A stretch of 64,000 nt of DNA from Fistularia commersonii. Lineage: Eukaryota; Chordata; Actinopteri; Syngnathiformes; Fistulariidae. The DNA lies in contig JBBMNZ010000015.1 of the NCBI GenBank assembly GCA_037954325.1, positions 9,343,001 through 9,407,000 of the forward strand. Reading direction: 5' to 3'. A program made the translations under genes and the position numbers. Below the pieces are notes generated by a model that had not been told where the DNA came from, searched no databases, and saw only the letters and a list, made by a program, of their open reading frames with translations. Shown here in pieces: positions 45,545 through 57,680 of the stretch. Within the stretch, counting starts at the first letter, position 1, and each line of letters begins with the position of its first letter.

Positions 45545-47630
45545 ACACTAGCTAGGATTCATGTTCGTGTTTTTGTAGATGACATCGTGCTTTGCAGTGG
45601 AAATAGATGGAGGTATGATTCCAGAAATGAGTGACCCAAGTGGAGCTGGAAGGAGATAGAAGGTGTAGTGTTACGTCCTGCCTCAGAGAGGGAAGCTACA
45701 AAAAAAAAAAAAAAAAAAAAAAAAAAGATGTAACTGGTATTTAATAAGATTGTTTATTATGGAAGTCTCGAAGAGAAGGGGCAGAGTTCCAGTTAAAAGG
45801 AAAGAGGGGCGGGTTAAAACACCATAAAATAAAAACACCAAGGACGTCTGCATAAAGAGAACAATCTGCAGGTTGTTCTCTTCAATGCTACCTGAAACAG
45901 GAGGGGAAACAAATAACCCAAACAGTATTTCACTAAAAGACCCACAAATCAAATCATTTTGACCTCAACAAAAAACCCCACAGTGGTTCACCTTGGCCGG
46001 CTGTGTCCGCTTAAAGAAGTCGGCACAAGTCGATTGGCTGCAGCTGATTGACTTCAGGTGTCCTGATTGACAACAGAGAAGACCTGCATGGCAATTTTAA
46101 ACATACAGAAAGGGTGGCTGGATGTAACATGGAGGTCCAAAGAAAGGGAGAAGTTGGAGAAGAGGTGAAGAAACACGGGCAGAGTTCCGAAGTATGAATG
46201 GAAAGGTGTAGAACAGGTGTGCCCAATGGGAGGATCGCGATCTACCGGTCGATCGCAAAGGTAGTGTGGGTAGATCGCAAGGCATGAAAAGGTAGATGCA
46301 ATTTCCTTCGGGATAAATAAAGTTGTTTTTATTCTTATTCATCCTCACTATGAAATTTGTCACATGACTGACAGTCGGTCTGACCTTTTCTGACACAGGC
46401 GTCACTGCGCATGAGCACATATCGGCGCGCTCCAGCAAGCTAGCGAGTTAGCCTCCAATTTATGTATTCTAAACTTATGGGTATAAAAATGAGTAAGGGA
46501 GCCGGACCAAGTAAAAAGACTAAAAAGTATCAGTTCCATACGGAATGGAAGGTGGATTTTTTTTCTTTTACTATGTCATTTTCAAAGTGCGTTTGCCTCT
46601 TCTGCCAGTCTGCCATTGCTATACCGAAAAAGGGAAATGTGGGAGCGGCATTTTTAGACCGTTCATAAAAGCTACAGCACTGACTTCCCTCCGAAAAGTC
46701 AGCTGAGAAGGAGAAAGGTGAAGGAACTAAAATCCCAGCTGTCAGGACAGCAGGGATTTTTCTCACAGCTAACTTCAACTATGCTGCTGACTCCATTCAA
46801 GTCATCAGAATAAGGTATTTACCAAAAAAGTACTCTGTTGCAGTGTGCCATAAGGGTTCATGCACTTATGCAAAATCCACAAACATTTATTGTGTTAATT
46901 CCACTCAGTAGATATATAAATAAATATATATTCAGCATTTTTAGTGAAGGTAGATCATTTTCACATGGTCATTTGAAAAGTAGCTCACAAGGCGAAAAAA
47001 GTGTGGGCAACCCTGGTGTAGAAGGTGGAGATGAGACCAGCCATGTTATCTGGTTTTAGAAACACAGAAGACGGGAGGCAGAGCTGGAGGCAGCAAAGAT
47101 GAAGATGCTGAGGTTCTGTTTGGAAGCGAGGAGGACGAGAATGGAGGTAACGCAGAGTAAGCAGAGGGCGGTCACGGGTGTATCCTTCAGTGAACATGTT
47201 GGTGCCGCGGAGGAGATGAAAAAGTCGTGGACAAGTTTGGTATTCATAGTGGATGGAAGCAAAGATGAAGATACTGAAGTTCTCTTTAGGAAGGAGGAGG
47301 ATGGATAAGGCCCATCTGAGGGACAGACCATGTTAGATGTTCTGGAGATGGGTCAGATTGAGATGGTTTGGACATGGGTGGAGCAGGGATGGTGAAGATC
47401 TGGGGTGGTTGGAACTACCAGGCAGGAGGTCTGGAGGAAGAGTGAGATAAAGAGGACAGGAAGTTAGTTGATGTAAAAGAAGATGCAGAAGAGAGAGTTG
47501 GATCGAGAAAGATGATTGGCTGTCATTAAGACCCTGAAGGTAGAAGCTACATTGTTGGCCTCTAAGTTGAACTTCCTGTCCATCCATTGCAGTGAAGAAG
47601 GAAACAAAGACGAAGCTGAAGCCGAGCACA
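45545..47630 (+). mobile_element. Decayed RTE LINE, interrupted by other elements
   Basis: 45559-45662 reads RVFVDDIVLCSGNR (the RT catalytic motif, with FADD altered to FVDD). After inserted DNA (a poly(A)-headed block from 45700 and a hAT at 46214-47015), RTE text resumes: GAGATGAGACCAGCCATGTT at 47030 and GAGGCAGAGCTGGAGGCAGC at 47076, and continues with damage to about 47630. Frames are broken throughout. Confidence 0.65.
46214..47015 (+). mobile_element. hAT element with BED zinc-finger remnant and perfect 8-bp duplication
   Basis: The ends CAGGTGTGCCCAATGGG and (inverted) CAGGGTTGCCCACAC are flanked by GTGTAGAA at 46206-46213 and 47016-47023, an exact 8-bp target duplication as expected for hAT. 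46462-46668 encodes YQFHTEWKVDFFSFTMSFSK then CVCLFCQSAIAIPKKGNV, a BED-type zinc finger of hAT transposases, followed by stops. A LINE tail (CCTTCGGGATAAATAAAGTT) lies at 46307-46326. Confidence 0.88.
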
Positions 47631-47639
47631 ATCCTGGAA

Positions 47640-48600
47640 AGAGAGAAGCGGCGGACGATGCATGAAGATCAGATGGCTCAGTGTTGGTTCAGAGTGTTAA
47701 CACTCAAACTCAGACCAAGAACACCCAGGAAGCAAATCTGTATCCACAAATTATGATGCAGATACTCATATTTGCACACAAATACGCAAGTGTTTGCTTC
47801 AAAGTACACAACTTGCCGACTGGCTCGACGACCAATCAGCGATCAGTCGCCCCGTTTGTGTTTTGTTGAGAGATACTCGCTCGTTGGGATTCAGGACGAC
47901 TTCCGATGCGAGGGGTCACCCGCCTCCCGGCGAGTCGATGTAATCTCAGAAATTATCGCCCCGGGCTGAGAGAGGGGTTGCTAAGCGAGGGACGCCCTGT
48001 GACCTTTTTCATCCGCGAGATTGATAGTCTGTTCCCGGGGAATTCGACACCCCGAGGTCCTGGAGGTCTCGCTTTACTGCACCTGCATATGTAGAATGGG
48101 AGCCCCAGGAGGTACTTTTGGGGGGGCTGGTAATGAAATGGCGGACACTTGGAGGTGTCAGCGAACACATCACGGCTGAAAAAATGGGACCACAAATCAA
48201 GGCGTGGGTATCGAGCTGCTTACGCGGTAACATGGTGCTTTACTGAGACGAGCGGGACACGTGCGCATGCACACACGTGCACACACACACGCACAATTGC
48301 AGGTTTGATTCCTCTGGTAAGAAACACAGCTCTATTCTTCTTGATGCAGCATCTTTCCCAAGGTGAATTTAAGCGTTACTCACATCCCAGAGTGTGAGTC
48401 GACACAGCGGAGGTGCAGAAGCCGGTTGTGTGTGTTGATCTGCGAGCGGTGTGTGTCTGCCGTCGCGCAGGCGTCGAGTGATTTGTGCAGGTCCTGAGTG
48501 ATGTGGCATCAGAGCATTGTGTAAACTGATAAATAGGCCATAACTGGGGTCAAAGCCAAAGATAACACAGGGAAGGGAAGGGAGCGGAGGCTGGCCTTAA
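47640..48600. other. No gene seen
   Basis: 47840-48110 is GC-rich with short overlapping frames on both strands and no family match. A (CA)n-like run lies at 48270-48295. Confidence 0.35.
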
Positions 48601-48619
48601 ATCCTGGGAGACTTCCCGG

Positions 48620-49520
48620 CAGTGACATGCAGTCAGGGGAGGCAGGAGAGGCCGTGCCTCACTTGCCAATCTTGGAAAGAAAAAAAAATGAAAAATGAAA
48701 AAAAGAAGGAAATGGTTATATTTATCAATGATTTTGCATTATAAAGGTATTTTTCATTTAACTTCAGCAGTTTTAGATTTTTTGTTTTGTTTTTTTTTAA
48801 TTCAAAATCACTGGATTCCACATTTACTGTTTAAAAAACTGAGAAGAGACGTGTGCTGCGGCCACAGACTGTTGAAACTCATTGTAGGTTGTGCAAAGAC
48901 GGCTGACTGCTGGCATGCTCTGAGACCATATTGCTGTCTCTCTGTATGTCGCTATTAAAATTATTCAACACTTTTGCTCTATGAACTACATTTCCAATGT
49001 ATAGTGTGTTTTTTTTTATCAACGACTGTACATGTGTTACTAGTTTCTTATGGTCAGCAGCTTCGAAGAGGCACAAAGTGAGGCATGCAGTTCTCCTGCC
49101 TCATGGTAGGGGGCGTTCATGATTCTAGAGATTCTTCTTGCGGCTCCTTGGCTGCAGAACACAGTGACGGCAAGCTACAGTTAGCGAGTCAAGTGCAGCC
49201 ATCTATTCATTTTTTTCCTCTCCTCACTTTAAAAATGGAAGATTACATATTCAAATTGAAATATTTTCTAAATAAGGCTCGCATGGCCTTCATTTAAAAG
49301 TAAAGGTAAGACCATAATAACTTTTTTTAAATTATATGCGCTTTTTTTGTGTGGTACAGTTTGTACGAGTGAAGAAAGACGATATGTGATTTTAAACGTA
49401 ACTCGTTAGCTGCTCTCAATCAAATGGTGGATAAGCTACTCTGTAGGGTTCATATGGTTGTAATTATGATTGTGATGAAGTCAGTGCCTCACCAGCTATG
49501 AACCTCACCGCGCGTCACTG
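48620..49520. mobile_element. Probable DNA transposon with CAGTGACryGC ends
   Basis: It starts CAGTGACATGCAGTCAGGGG and ends (inverted) CAGTGACGCGCGGTGAGGTT. Both ends continue with a GAGGC/GTGAGGCAC-type GCCTCAC segment. 901 bp, no intact frame. Target duplication not clear. Confidence 0.55.
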
Positions 49521-49719
49521 ATTTCCACGACACAAAAATGAGCTCAACGTCTTAAACTCATGTCGAGTCCGGCGGCATATGCAGGTTCACGTGTGCGTGA
49601 CGAAAATACGCCCCTTGCCCTGCATGTGGGTTATTTTGCTAGTGACGTCAGATGCCTCAGCATTAGCAATTCTGTTTGTTTACATTTGGACAGTCGACAG
49701 ACGAGTACACAACATTCAT

Positions 49720-50760
49720 TCATTAATCCACTCGGTCATGATGTATATATCCTGCAGCCAGAGAGGCTGGAACCTGGCCCAGCTGTCATTGGGTGAGAGG
49801 AAGGGTCCAGCCTGGATCCATAGCCACAAATAGAGACATGCAAACATTCACCCCTGCATTCACATGTCATATAGAGCGGCAGTCCCCAACCTTTTTTGTC
49901 CCAGGGACCAGTTTTATGCATGAAAATGTGTCCTTGATTAGAGGTACAGAGCTTCAAATAATCAAAACTTTCGTCGGTTCACAGTCTCAATTTGAATGCA
50001 ACAATCACAGTTTATATTTGGCAATTACAATAATTTTGCACTATATATTATAGTGCAATAGAAGGTGCGGAGCTCTTGTATCACATGTTGCGATGAACCA
50101 GTAACTTAGATAGGTATCTTATAAGATAAGATAATATATACTTTACTACTTCTTCTGTCTCAGCAGGGCAACAATGACAATATCAATAAAATGTAAAGTG
50201 TAAAGTGTGAGTACAAATATAGATAAAAGAGATCATTAAAAACAAACAGGTAAAAGAACAGCAACAAGGATAAAAATTGACAACAGAATAGACAACCAAA
50301 ATGACAACAACAAGGATAAGATATTTTATTTAAAAATTTATTTCTTTCCTCCCGAAAAAATCTCTACAGCGACTTTTGTTTGTGGCTCCTTTTTTAATGG
50401 GTCAGCTTGTGGTAGCTGATGTGTGAAAAGGCGCAACGGTTAAGTGCAGCAGTATGGCGAAGACATAAACAGTCATTTTTCAAAATAAGATCCGGATGGC
50501 CTAACGAAAAAAGTATAATTTGTACCAAGAAAGATTTTCTCTGCAGATCAGCACCAAATGGGACCCGGGGTTTGGGACCCCTGATATAGAAACATAAAAC
50601 CATTCACCCTCTTATTCATACATTTGGACAAGTCAAGGTCTTAAATGCATGTTCTCCGACTGTTGAAAGAAACTCCACACAGAAAAGCCTCCACTCTGAC
50701 CGGGGACCTTCTTGCTGCGAGGCTAAAGTGATAACCGCTGCACCACCTGAGAAAAATAAC
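49720..50760 (-). mobile_element. SINE-like fish repeat split by a hAT insertion
   Basis: The left part (CATTAATCCACTCGGTCATG to CACATGTCATATAGAG) and the right part (ATATAGAAACATAAAACCAT through AACCGCTGCACCACCTGAG) belong to the same repeat as 12893-13270. They are separated by the element at 49877-50583. Confidence 0.65.
49877..50583. mobile_element. Non-autonomous hAT element
   Basis: Left end CGGCAGTCCCCAACCTTTTT; right end GGGTTTGGGACCCCTG, inverted. Flanks are ATATAGAG (49869-49876) and ATATAGAA (50584-50591), an 8-bp target duplication with one mismatch. 50120-50340 inside it is an L2-like 3' fragment (GATAAGATAATATATACTTT). Confidence 0.8.
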
Positions 50761-51856
50761 ACAGCAATAAAAAGAAACCCGGCTTTAGCCCGAGGCGTAT
50801 AAGTATTATTGGAGCGAGGTCGTCCTTCTACCGCAAAGATCAGCTTCCCGTCGCTCATCTGAAAGGCGCAGCTCCCGACCCTCTGTACCTGCAGGCACTG
50901 GTCTGAGGCCGGAATATAAAACTCTCTCCTCTTGTCTGGCCGGCCGGTTGGAAAAATCTATACCGCCATCCATACCCTCTCACATACAAAAATAAAAAAC
51001 CTTGCGATGAAATGTGTCCTCTTGACAGCTTAAGGAAACAAACAGAGCTGGAACTGGAAAGGGAAGAGTGCAACTATTTCAGGGATGTTTACATGACAAC
51101 GGTTCCTGATAAATATGGGAAACTTTTGTTGCAGCCCCGCAACCTCCCGCAGGCACCACAACAGATTTTTTTTTTTTTGGGGGTGTGTGCTTTAAACACA
51201 AACGTCTCAATTCTCATTTTTCTGGCCACGTCGCGGACGCGCCACTGTTCCTGCAGGAGCCGTGGGAGGAGTGAGGAGTTGGGTGGGGTAGGAGGGGGTT
51301 GATGATGCATCCTCGTGATGTTGTTTTGCCTTCTTTCATTTGTGTGTAGGCGGATGCGCGTGCATGTGTGTGTGTGTGTGTGTTTGAAGGTCCATGTGCT
51401 CTGTTATGTCACAATCTGTATTTTTATGTCTCCACCGCCAACATTCACGACCCCGCTCTTTACGTTTATTTTTCCCCACAGAATATTGCTCACCGAAAAA
51501 ACTTTCCGTCTCCCGTCCATGGGTCTGAAAGTGTTCGGTCATGAGGCCTTATGAGCAGAGGGCCGGTCTGCATCTCCGGTTTCTGTTTTCATAGATGCAT
51601 CCAACATGCACCAGTGTCCGGCATATTTTGGAAGTATAAATAACGGGAGTATGCAAGAAGGAGAGGAGTTCCAGGGGATGTTTAAGAGTCACATTTGGTC
51701 GGAGCCTGGTGTTCATTGTCCGATTTGGATCCTGTTCTGACCGCAGCCAGAGAGGGCACAAGCCGGCGTTCTCCTTGAGTCAGTCCCAAGGCCGGGATAA
51801 AGGAGGAAGGTTGTGTCTGGTAGCGCATTGGACGCATTACCTGTGCCAAAACTAAA

Positions 51857-52395
51857 TACCGTCATTTCCGGACTATAAGCCTTTTTTTTCACATGCTTTG
51901 AACACTGCAGCTTAAACAATGATGCTGCAAATTTTTTTTTTTTTTTTTTTTTTTTTGAGGGTTGACGAGCTTCATGCCACTAAAACAATTAGCCCCGTCA
52001 CATCGGACCAATAAAATCACTGTTTAATTCTGAGGCTGTTCAGTTCCAACACTGAAAAAAAACGAGTTTAACGATTATAGTGCGCAGGAAGAAAACCATG
52101 ATAGTGATCAGCTGGAGTAGGACAAAGCGATGGATGGACTTTTCCTTGTGTTATTTATTATCAGTCTTTTTCATCAGCCGTGTTGTTAGCTGTGGATGTT
52201 ATTGATAAAAGTTTAAAAAAATGTTTTTGTCTAATAATATCTCAGGCTACAATGCGGACACCTACGGCTTATAGACTAGTATAAGTGCACATATATCTGT
52301 TTTGTTATTTGTAGCCGGTTATTTGTTATTGTTTTGTTATTTGTTTTGTATGCGGCTCACATTCAGGTGCGCTCAATAGTCCGGAAATTACGGCA
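51857..52395. mobile_element. Non-autonomous TIR element, CCGGACTATA family, copy 2
   Basis: It begins TACCGTCATTTCCGGACTAT and ends ATAGTCCGGAAATTACGG, clear inverted ends. The interior matches copy 1 (2225-2645). A run of about 24 T lies at 51933-51956. Confidence 0.75.
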
Positions 52396-52659
52396 TGCCA
52401 ATAAAACTTATAACCCCCATACCCAATCGTCCAGCCCTGGGTTAACAACGACCTCCATCTGTGCAGGTAACAGGGCGCCGTCTCTACTGTTGTTCAAAGA
52501 AGAGGAGGAGAAAGGCTTGTTTGTAAGCAGAGAAAGGAGAGGGAAGTCCGAAGTCTGGGACTGAGAGCATGGACTGTGAATATCGGGATGACATGAAAAG
52601 CTATAGAGTGTGTCAGCGTGTCCACAATACCAGGTGGAAAAGCTTAAGAGCAGGAAGTT

Positions 52660-53135
52660 GTTCTATTCGGGCATTGATGGGAAGTGAAATGGAGAGGGAG
52701 TTACCTTGAAGGAAAGGTTTCTTAGGGATGTTCTGGTGGTGCATCTGAAGCTACAAAACTGAAGGTGTGTCTGAAACTCACAGGTGGGATGTGAGGTAGA
52801 AGGACAAATTCTAGAGTGAGCTAGAAGTGATACAGAGTGTGCAGAGGTTGGGCAGCTTTCAGTGGACATGTCGGCGCAGGCGACAGCGGGGATGACGAAG
52901 TGATGGGCGGGTTATGGAGGTGAGACCACCGATGGTGTATGGAGGCAGAGATGAAGATGTTGAGGTTCTCTTTGGGAGCGAGGAGGATTGATAGCATCAC
53001 GTCCAGAGCAGGGACATGGAAGATCTGGGTAGAAGGTGCTGAAGATGGAGCTACCGGGCAGGGGGTCTGGAGGAAGACGAGAGAGGTGATTGGCTGTTGT
53101 GACCCCTGAGGGAACAGTGGAAAGGAAAGCATGAA
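52660..53135 (+). mobile_element. Degenerate RTE LINE relic
   Basis: GGAGGCAGAGATGAAGATGT, TGAGGTTCTCTTTGGGAGCG and a 3' end GACCCCTGAGGGAACAG match other RTE copies here. It is heavily decayed. Confidence 0.6.
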
Positions 53136-53539
53136 GCAATAAATCTGGAGATGTCAATTTTAGCTGTTGCTTTGGTTTGTCTTTCTCTTGTTTCACACTC
53201 CATTTAATCCTCAGTTTGATTTTTCTTCTTTTTTTTCCTTTTCAGTTTCTGTTTTTTTTTTTAATCTGTTCAGCGTTAAATGCTTCTCGCTCTGTGGTGT
53301 CGGCAAACCTGCTGACATTATTAATAGTGTCGACAAAGGGGGCAAATCAGAAGCAGTGAGACCCAGAAGACAGAAAAAGACTAAAAACTACTTTCCTGTT
53401 GCGGTCCATCCGTTATATTTTTCCCGATAAATCCTTCTTCTCTTTCAGGTGACAGGGATGGAAATTTATTTCTCTGCTGGACGTCATTTTTAATTAACAC
53501 AGTTTTTAATTTGGTGGGACTCGTTTATCTCGGTTCATC

Positions 53540-54720
53540 AAGAACTCAAAACAAGTTCCAAGAGAAAGGAGACGCTTTCGGACTGAAATGTTCTGAGAAC
53601 GTTCTTAGAACTGTTGAATTTCCTTCCAAGAACTAACCTCCTTCAGGGGAACCACGCCAGGGATGGCGTGATGGCATCTGAAGCGCAACAAACCAACGTG
53701 TAGAAGAAGACGACACGGACAACATGGAGAGGGTAGCAGTTGCGATGTTCATGTTCTGCATGTCGGCAATCATAGCCCTGGACTATCAGATAGTTGGAAA
53801 GGTAAAGAAATGGGTTCAAGCACGTTTGAACGGGTGAAGAAAAATGTCAGGGGTACTATGTGATAGAAAACTATCAGCCAGAATGAAAGGAAAGGTGAAC
53901 AAGACAGTGGTTAGAAAAGCGATGCTGTATGGACTGGAAACAGTGACAACGACCAAAAGATAGGAGGCAGAGCTAGAGGTTCTCTTTGGGAGTGACCAGG
54001 ATGGATAGGATCAGGAATGAGTCTATCAGAAGGACAGCAGATGTTAGATGTTTTGGAGAGAAGGTCTGAGAAGCCAGGCTGAGATGGTTGGGTCATGTAC
54101 AAAGGAGGGAGAGTGAATATTTTCTTGGAATTGGAGCTGCCAGGCAGGAGGTCTAGGGGAAGACCAAAGAGAAAATTTATAGATGTAGTGAGAGAGGATA
54201 TGAAGGTAGTTGGTGTGAGAGAGAAGGATACAGAGTATAGGGTTAGATGGAGAAGGTTGATTTGCTGTGGTGACCCTGAAAGGAAAAACCCAAAGGACAG
54301 GAAGAAGAAGATTATCAGATAGTTGGAAGTGTTTTTATCGTCTTCCTGCGCTGCTTTGCCGTGCGAGGAACCCTGCCATTAACTCCGAACGTACTGGCCT
54401 AAATGTTTATGTTCCCCTGCAAGCCCTGGAAGCCCCTCCGCAGTGTGGCAGGCAAGAGGAGCTTGGGGCTCTTCGTCGCTCAGCTTCTCACTTGTTCTGT
54501 CAATTTTGTTGCAAAAAAATGCTAAGCAGTGACAGCATTGATTTCTAAAAACTCTGAGAAAGAAGAATCTGGTGATGGGTGCGGCTTATGATTTCCGCCA
54601 ATCATCAAAAACACCTTTAGCTCCTCTGGAGCTAAATGTTCCAGGAACCGAGGTCCCTTGTTCCTAAATGCACCAACAAACAGAATAATTCCTGGAATGG
54701 CTCTTTTGCAAAAAAGTTCC
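53540..54720. mobile_element. Harbinger-like element interrupted by an RTE LINE
   Basis: 53700-53783 and 54329-54500 are the two sides of one element: the right part (GGCCTAAATGTTTATGTTCC, TGCAAGCCCTGGAAGCCC) matches 38505 and 39915. Outer limits are estimated from matching text and are not exact. Confidence 0.5.
53800..54312 (+). mobile_element. 5'-truncated RTE LINE with 16-bp target duplication
   Basis: TATCAGATAGTTGGAA occurs exactly at 53784-53799 and 54313-54328. The 513 bp between are RTE sequence, including GGTGAACAAGACAGTGGTTA and the C-terminal VVREDMKVVGVREKDTE, ending GACCCTGAAAGGAAAAACCC and a GAAGAAGAAG tail. Confidence 0.88.
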
Positions 54721-55186
54721 TAGAGTGCAATGAACAGCTTTGGTGTTAGAGCGGGCGTGCTTGCAAGCGCACAAAGCACGAATGTTGCGATGTGGTGTTA
54801 CACAAAAAGCCCAAAATTGCAGCGCTGGTGTTACCAAGGCAACCAATTTTAAGACTTTAGATATTTGCCCAACTATAAGAAACATTTCTTTGGAGGAGAG
54901 AAGAGCTGTAGGTGGGACTTTCTAAAAAAAAACGCAGCAAGGGAAGAATCGGCCGGATGCAAAATTTCCTTCTGCTTCCTTTTCAAACAACGTGGGAAAA
55001 AAGAACCCACCCACACCCACATCTACAACTCCACAGTTGAACCACTATACATACCATCCTCAATGTCCTGCTCTTCTCCTTCCAAGATGACTGAGCAGAA
55101 CGCTGCCCAACAGAAGGCTTGGGGGGGTGAGGGGGGTGGAAGCCCAGTGGGGGGCAGTGGGGATGCCGAGGAAGCCCCTCCACTCC

Positions 55187-55188
55187 AT

Positions 55189-55226
<38 letters not shown>

Positions 55227-55311
55227 CAGATACGAACGGACGTCCTGGGCTGCAGTCGAGGACGTTGGAATGAGTTGTTCAAATGCTGGTATCTGCCAAT
55301 AACTGCGGTGT

Positions 55312-55379
<68 letters not shown>
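55187..55379. repeat. (CA)n and (TG)n arrays in inverted order
   Basis: About 19 CA units (55187-55224), an 80-bp spacer, then about 35 TG units (55306-55379). Confidence 0.95.
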
Positions 55380-55380
<1 letters not shown>

Positions 55381-55439
55381 GGGGTTATGTGATGGTTGTC
55401 GTTGCTTCTAGTTTTATACCCATTAATATGATTCTGTTT

Positions 55440-57390
55440 GACCAATCAGAGCAGTAAAAACACAGGAAGTCACTCCAGAAGAGCACATCTGCGGCCGGTG
55501 CGGGAAAGAAACGGACGATTTCAGAATTCTCTCATGAGATCCTGACTCTTCCTCACTTTTTCATGTTATCAACATCTTGACCCGCTGGTTGGCTTGGAAA
55601 CAAAACTCAATTCAAGTCAGATTTAAATTCTACACCACGGTTTTCTTTCCATATAGAGTAGGTTTGGGGGCACCACCCTAAGATGACCAACAGAAACCCA
55701 ACATTTCCCCCGTGAGCAAGCTGTTGGCAACAGCGGCAAGGAAACGCCACCTTTTACCGGTGCAAAAAAAACCTCAGACAGATCCCAGCTTGATGAGTGA
55801 GGCCGTCTGCCTCAACCAGTTGGAGTAGGAAATAGAGAACGATATAGAAAGCAAGAGTGTGATGGAGGTAGAGGGGGTATGAGGTAGACACACTGCTAAT
55901 AATAGCAGAGGTGCTAACAGTTACATGCTAATAGCTGAAACCGAGACACACCCCCTGGGGATCCTGCTAATTGAGAGACCCTGGGGACTCGGTAGAAGAT
56001 ATGAGGTGCGATCATGTGTTGATGAAGGACTGGAGGAGTTAGAGCGGGATATCCATCTGCAGGGTAAGCCTGTGGTGGCTAACTGGGGGGCCTAGCCTAG
56101 CGCTAACTGCAAGGCTTTTTCAAAACTATAGGTTTTAAGGCTGCTCTTTAACAAACGGAGAGTTTTATCATCTCCAGCCTGCAGCTCTTCTTAGTTAAAC
56201 CTTCTCCTAGTTCGTAACTGAACCAGTCGTCGATTAGCTGGTTTAGTTAAAAAATAGCGATGTAATATTTTTTGGTCGTCGAGACTGCAGACAGTGTTTA
56301 TCCCGAGAGAGCAAAGACCGCCATCACGCATTTCAACCGGGCCATTTGTGACCAACTTGAAATAGATCAAAAGCATTCTACAAACGCCACCTGAAGCTGG
56401 GCGACCTTGGGCGAATGATTTCATTCTGGCCCGCACACACACACACGCGCGTACAAGCTCACGCACACACAAAAAAACACCCTCTTGGGCGTTCGTGTCC
56501 GATGACTATTTGGATGTTCTGCGTCTCATTCGTTCCTTCCGAATCCAAATCGGTCGCTGATGTTATTTTTCATTAAGCACGGCGCGGCGTGTTTCTGTTT
56601 CTAAGATTAGATTTGAACATTCCCCTTGTCTCCGGATTGAAAAATAAATCTCGATTTCTTGGTTCCTTTACGGTTCCCGCTGCGACCCAGAACCTTCATC
56701 ACGGTCCTCCGTTGAGGAGGCTCACGGGTTGGAGATGTGAAGTGTAGTCATGTGATTCAATGAGCGACTTAATTTAATAACATTTCTGGGTTTGAAATGT
56801 GAGTGTGTGGCTAAAGGAAGTCAGTCAAAGGCTATTAAATATAATTTTAATGATTTAATCAGGCCAAGTCCAGAAAATAAACATGCATTCACTCCAGGAA
56901 ATACAGAAAATATAGCTCTGCCATACAATATGTATGTTTGTTTGCAAAAGATGCTCCGTCACGGTCGTTATTTATGGGAATTTCTATCTATTATTTACGG
57001 GAATTAATGGGCCTTTACTGATTTTTATATAAACCGGACTATGGTTTGTTTATTTCTTTCTGCCTCTCCTGCTCTCCCGTGAGACTGGGTTTGGTTCTGG
57101 AGCTCAAGTCACTGTAGTTACTGTATAAAATAAAATAAAGTGAAATAGAATAAAATAAAATTAAATGAGTTGGTGAAAATGTTGAAAAAAAATATGAAAA
57201 TAACTATAACACCCAGAAAAAAATATAATAGAATTGGATGAATAAATCCCAACAATGTAAGTAGAGATGACTTCTGGTGGAAGTCATTTAGACAGCCAGA
57301 AATTAATTTAAAAAAAATTATGCATGTGTAGGAACTTTCTTGAAAATCAATAGGGAATCAGAAATGAATGATACATTTTAAAAAAAGTTG
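55440..57390. other. No gene seen
   Basis: Unique-looking DNA with short frames only. 55850-56120 is purine-rich and 57120-57360 is AT-rich. No RNA gene or clear repeat was recognised. Confidence 0.4.
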
Positions 57391-57402
57391 CTGGGATGTC
57401 AG

Positions 57403-57680
57403 TAGGGGAAGTGGCTGTGGCTCAGTCGTCTCTCCAATCGGAAGGTTGCCAGTTCGATCCCAGCTCCTCCTTCGATTGCCAGCTCCTCTTGCGTGCATGC
57501 CGAAGTGTCCTTGGGCATGATACAGACACTCAAAATGGCCCAGTTAGCACCTTGCATGGCAGCTCTGCAGCCATCTGCGTGTATAAATGGGTGAATGTCA
57601 TCCAGTGTAAAGCGCAAGGTGCTGAAAGCGCCATATGAGTGGGGCCCATTCACCATGAACAGGTGCAACAGGTCATTGAA
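57403..57680 (+). mobile_element. tRNA-derived SINE
   Basis: The head reads GTGGCTGTGGCTCAGTCGTC with B-box-like GCCAGTTCGATCCCAGCTCC, then CATGCCGAAGTGTCCTTGGG and a tail region AGCGCCATATGAGTGG. This is a common teleost tRNA-SINE layout. Confidence 0.8.
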
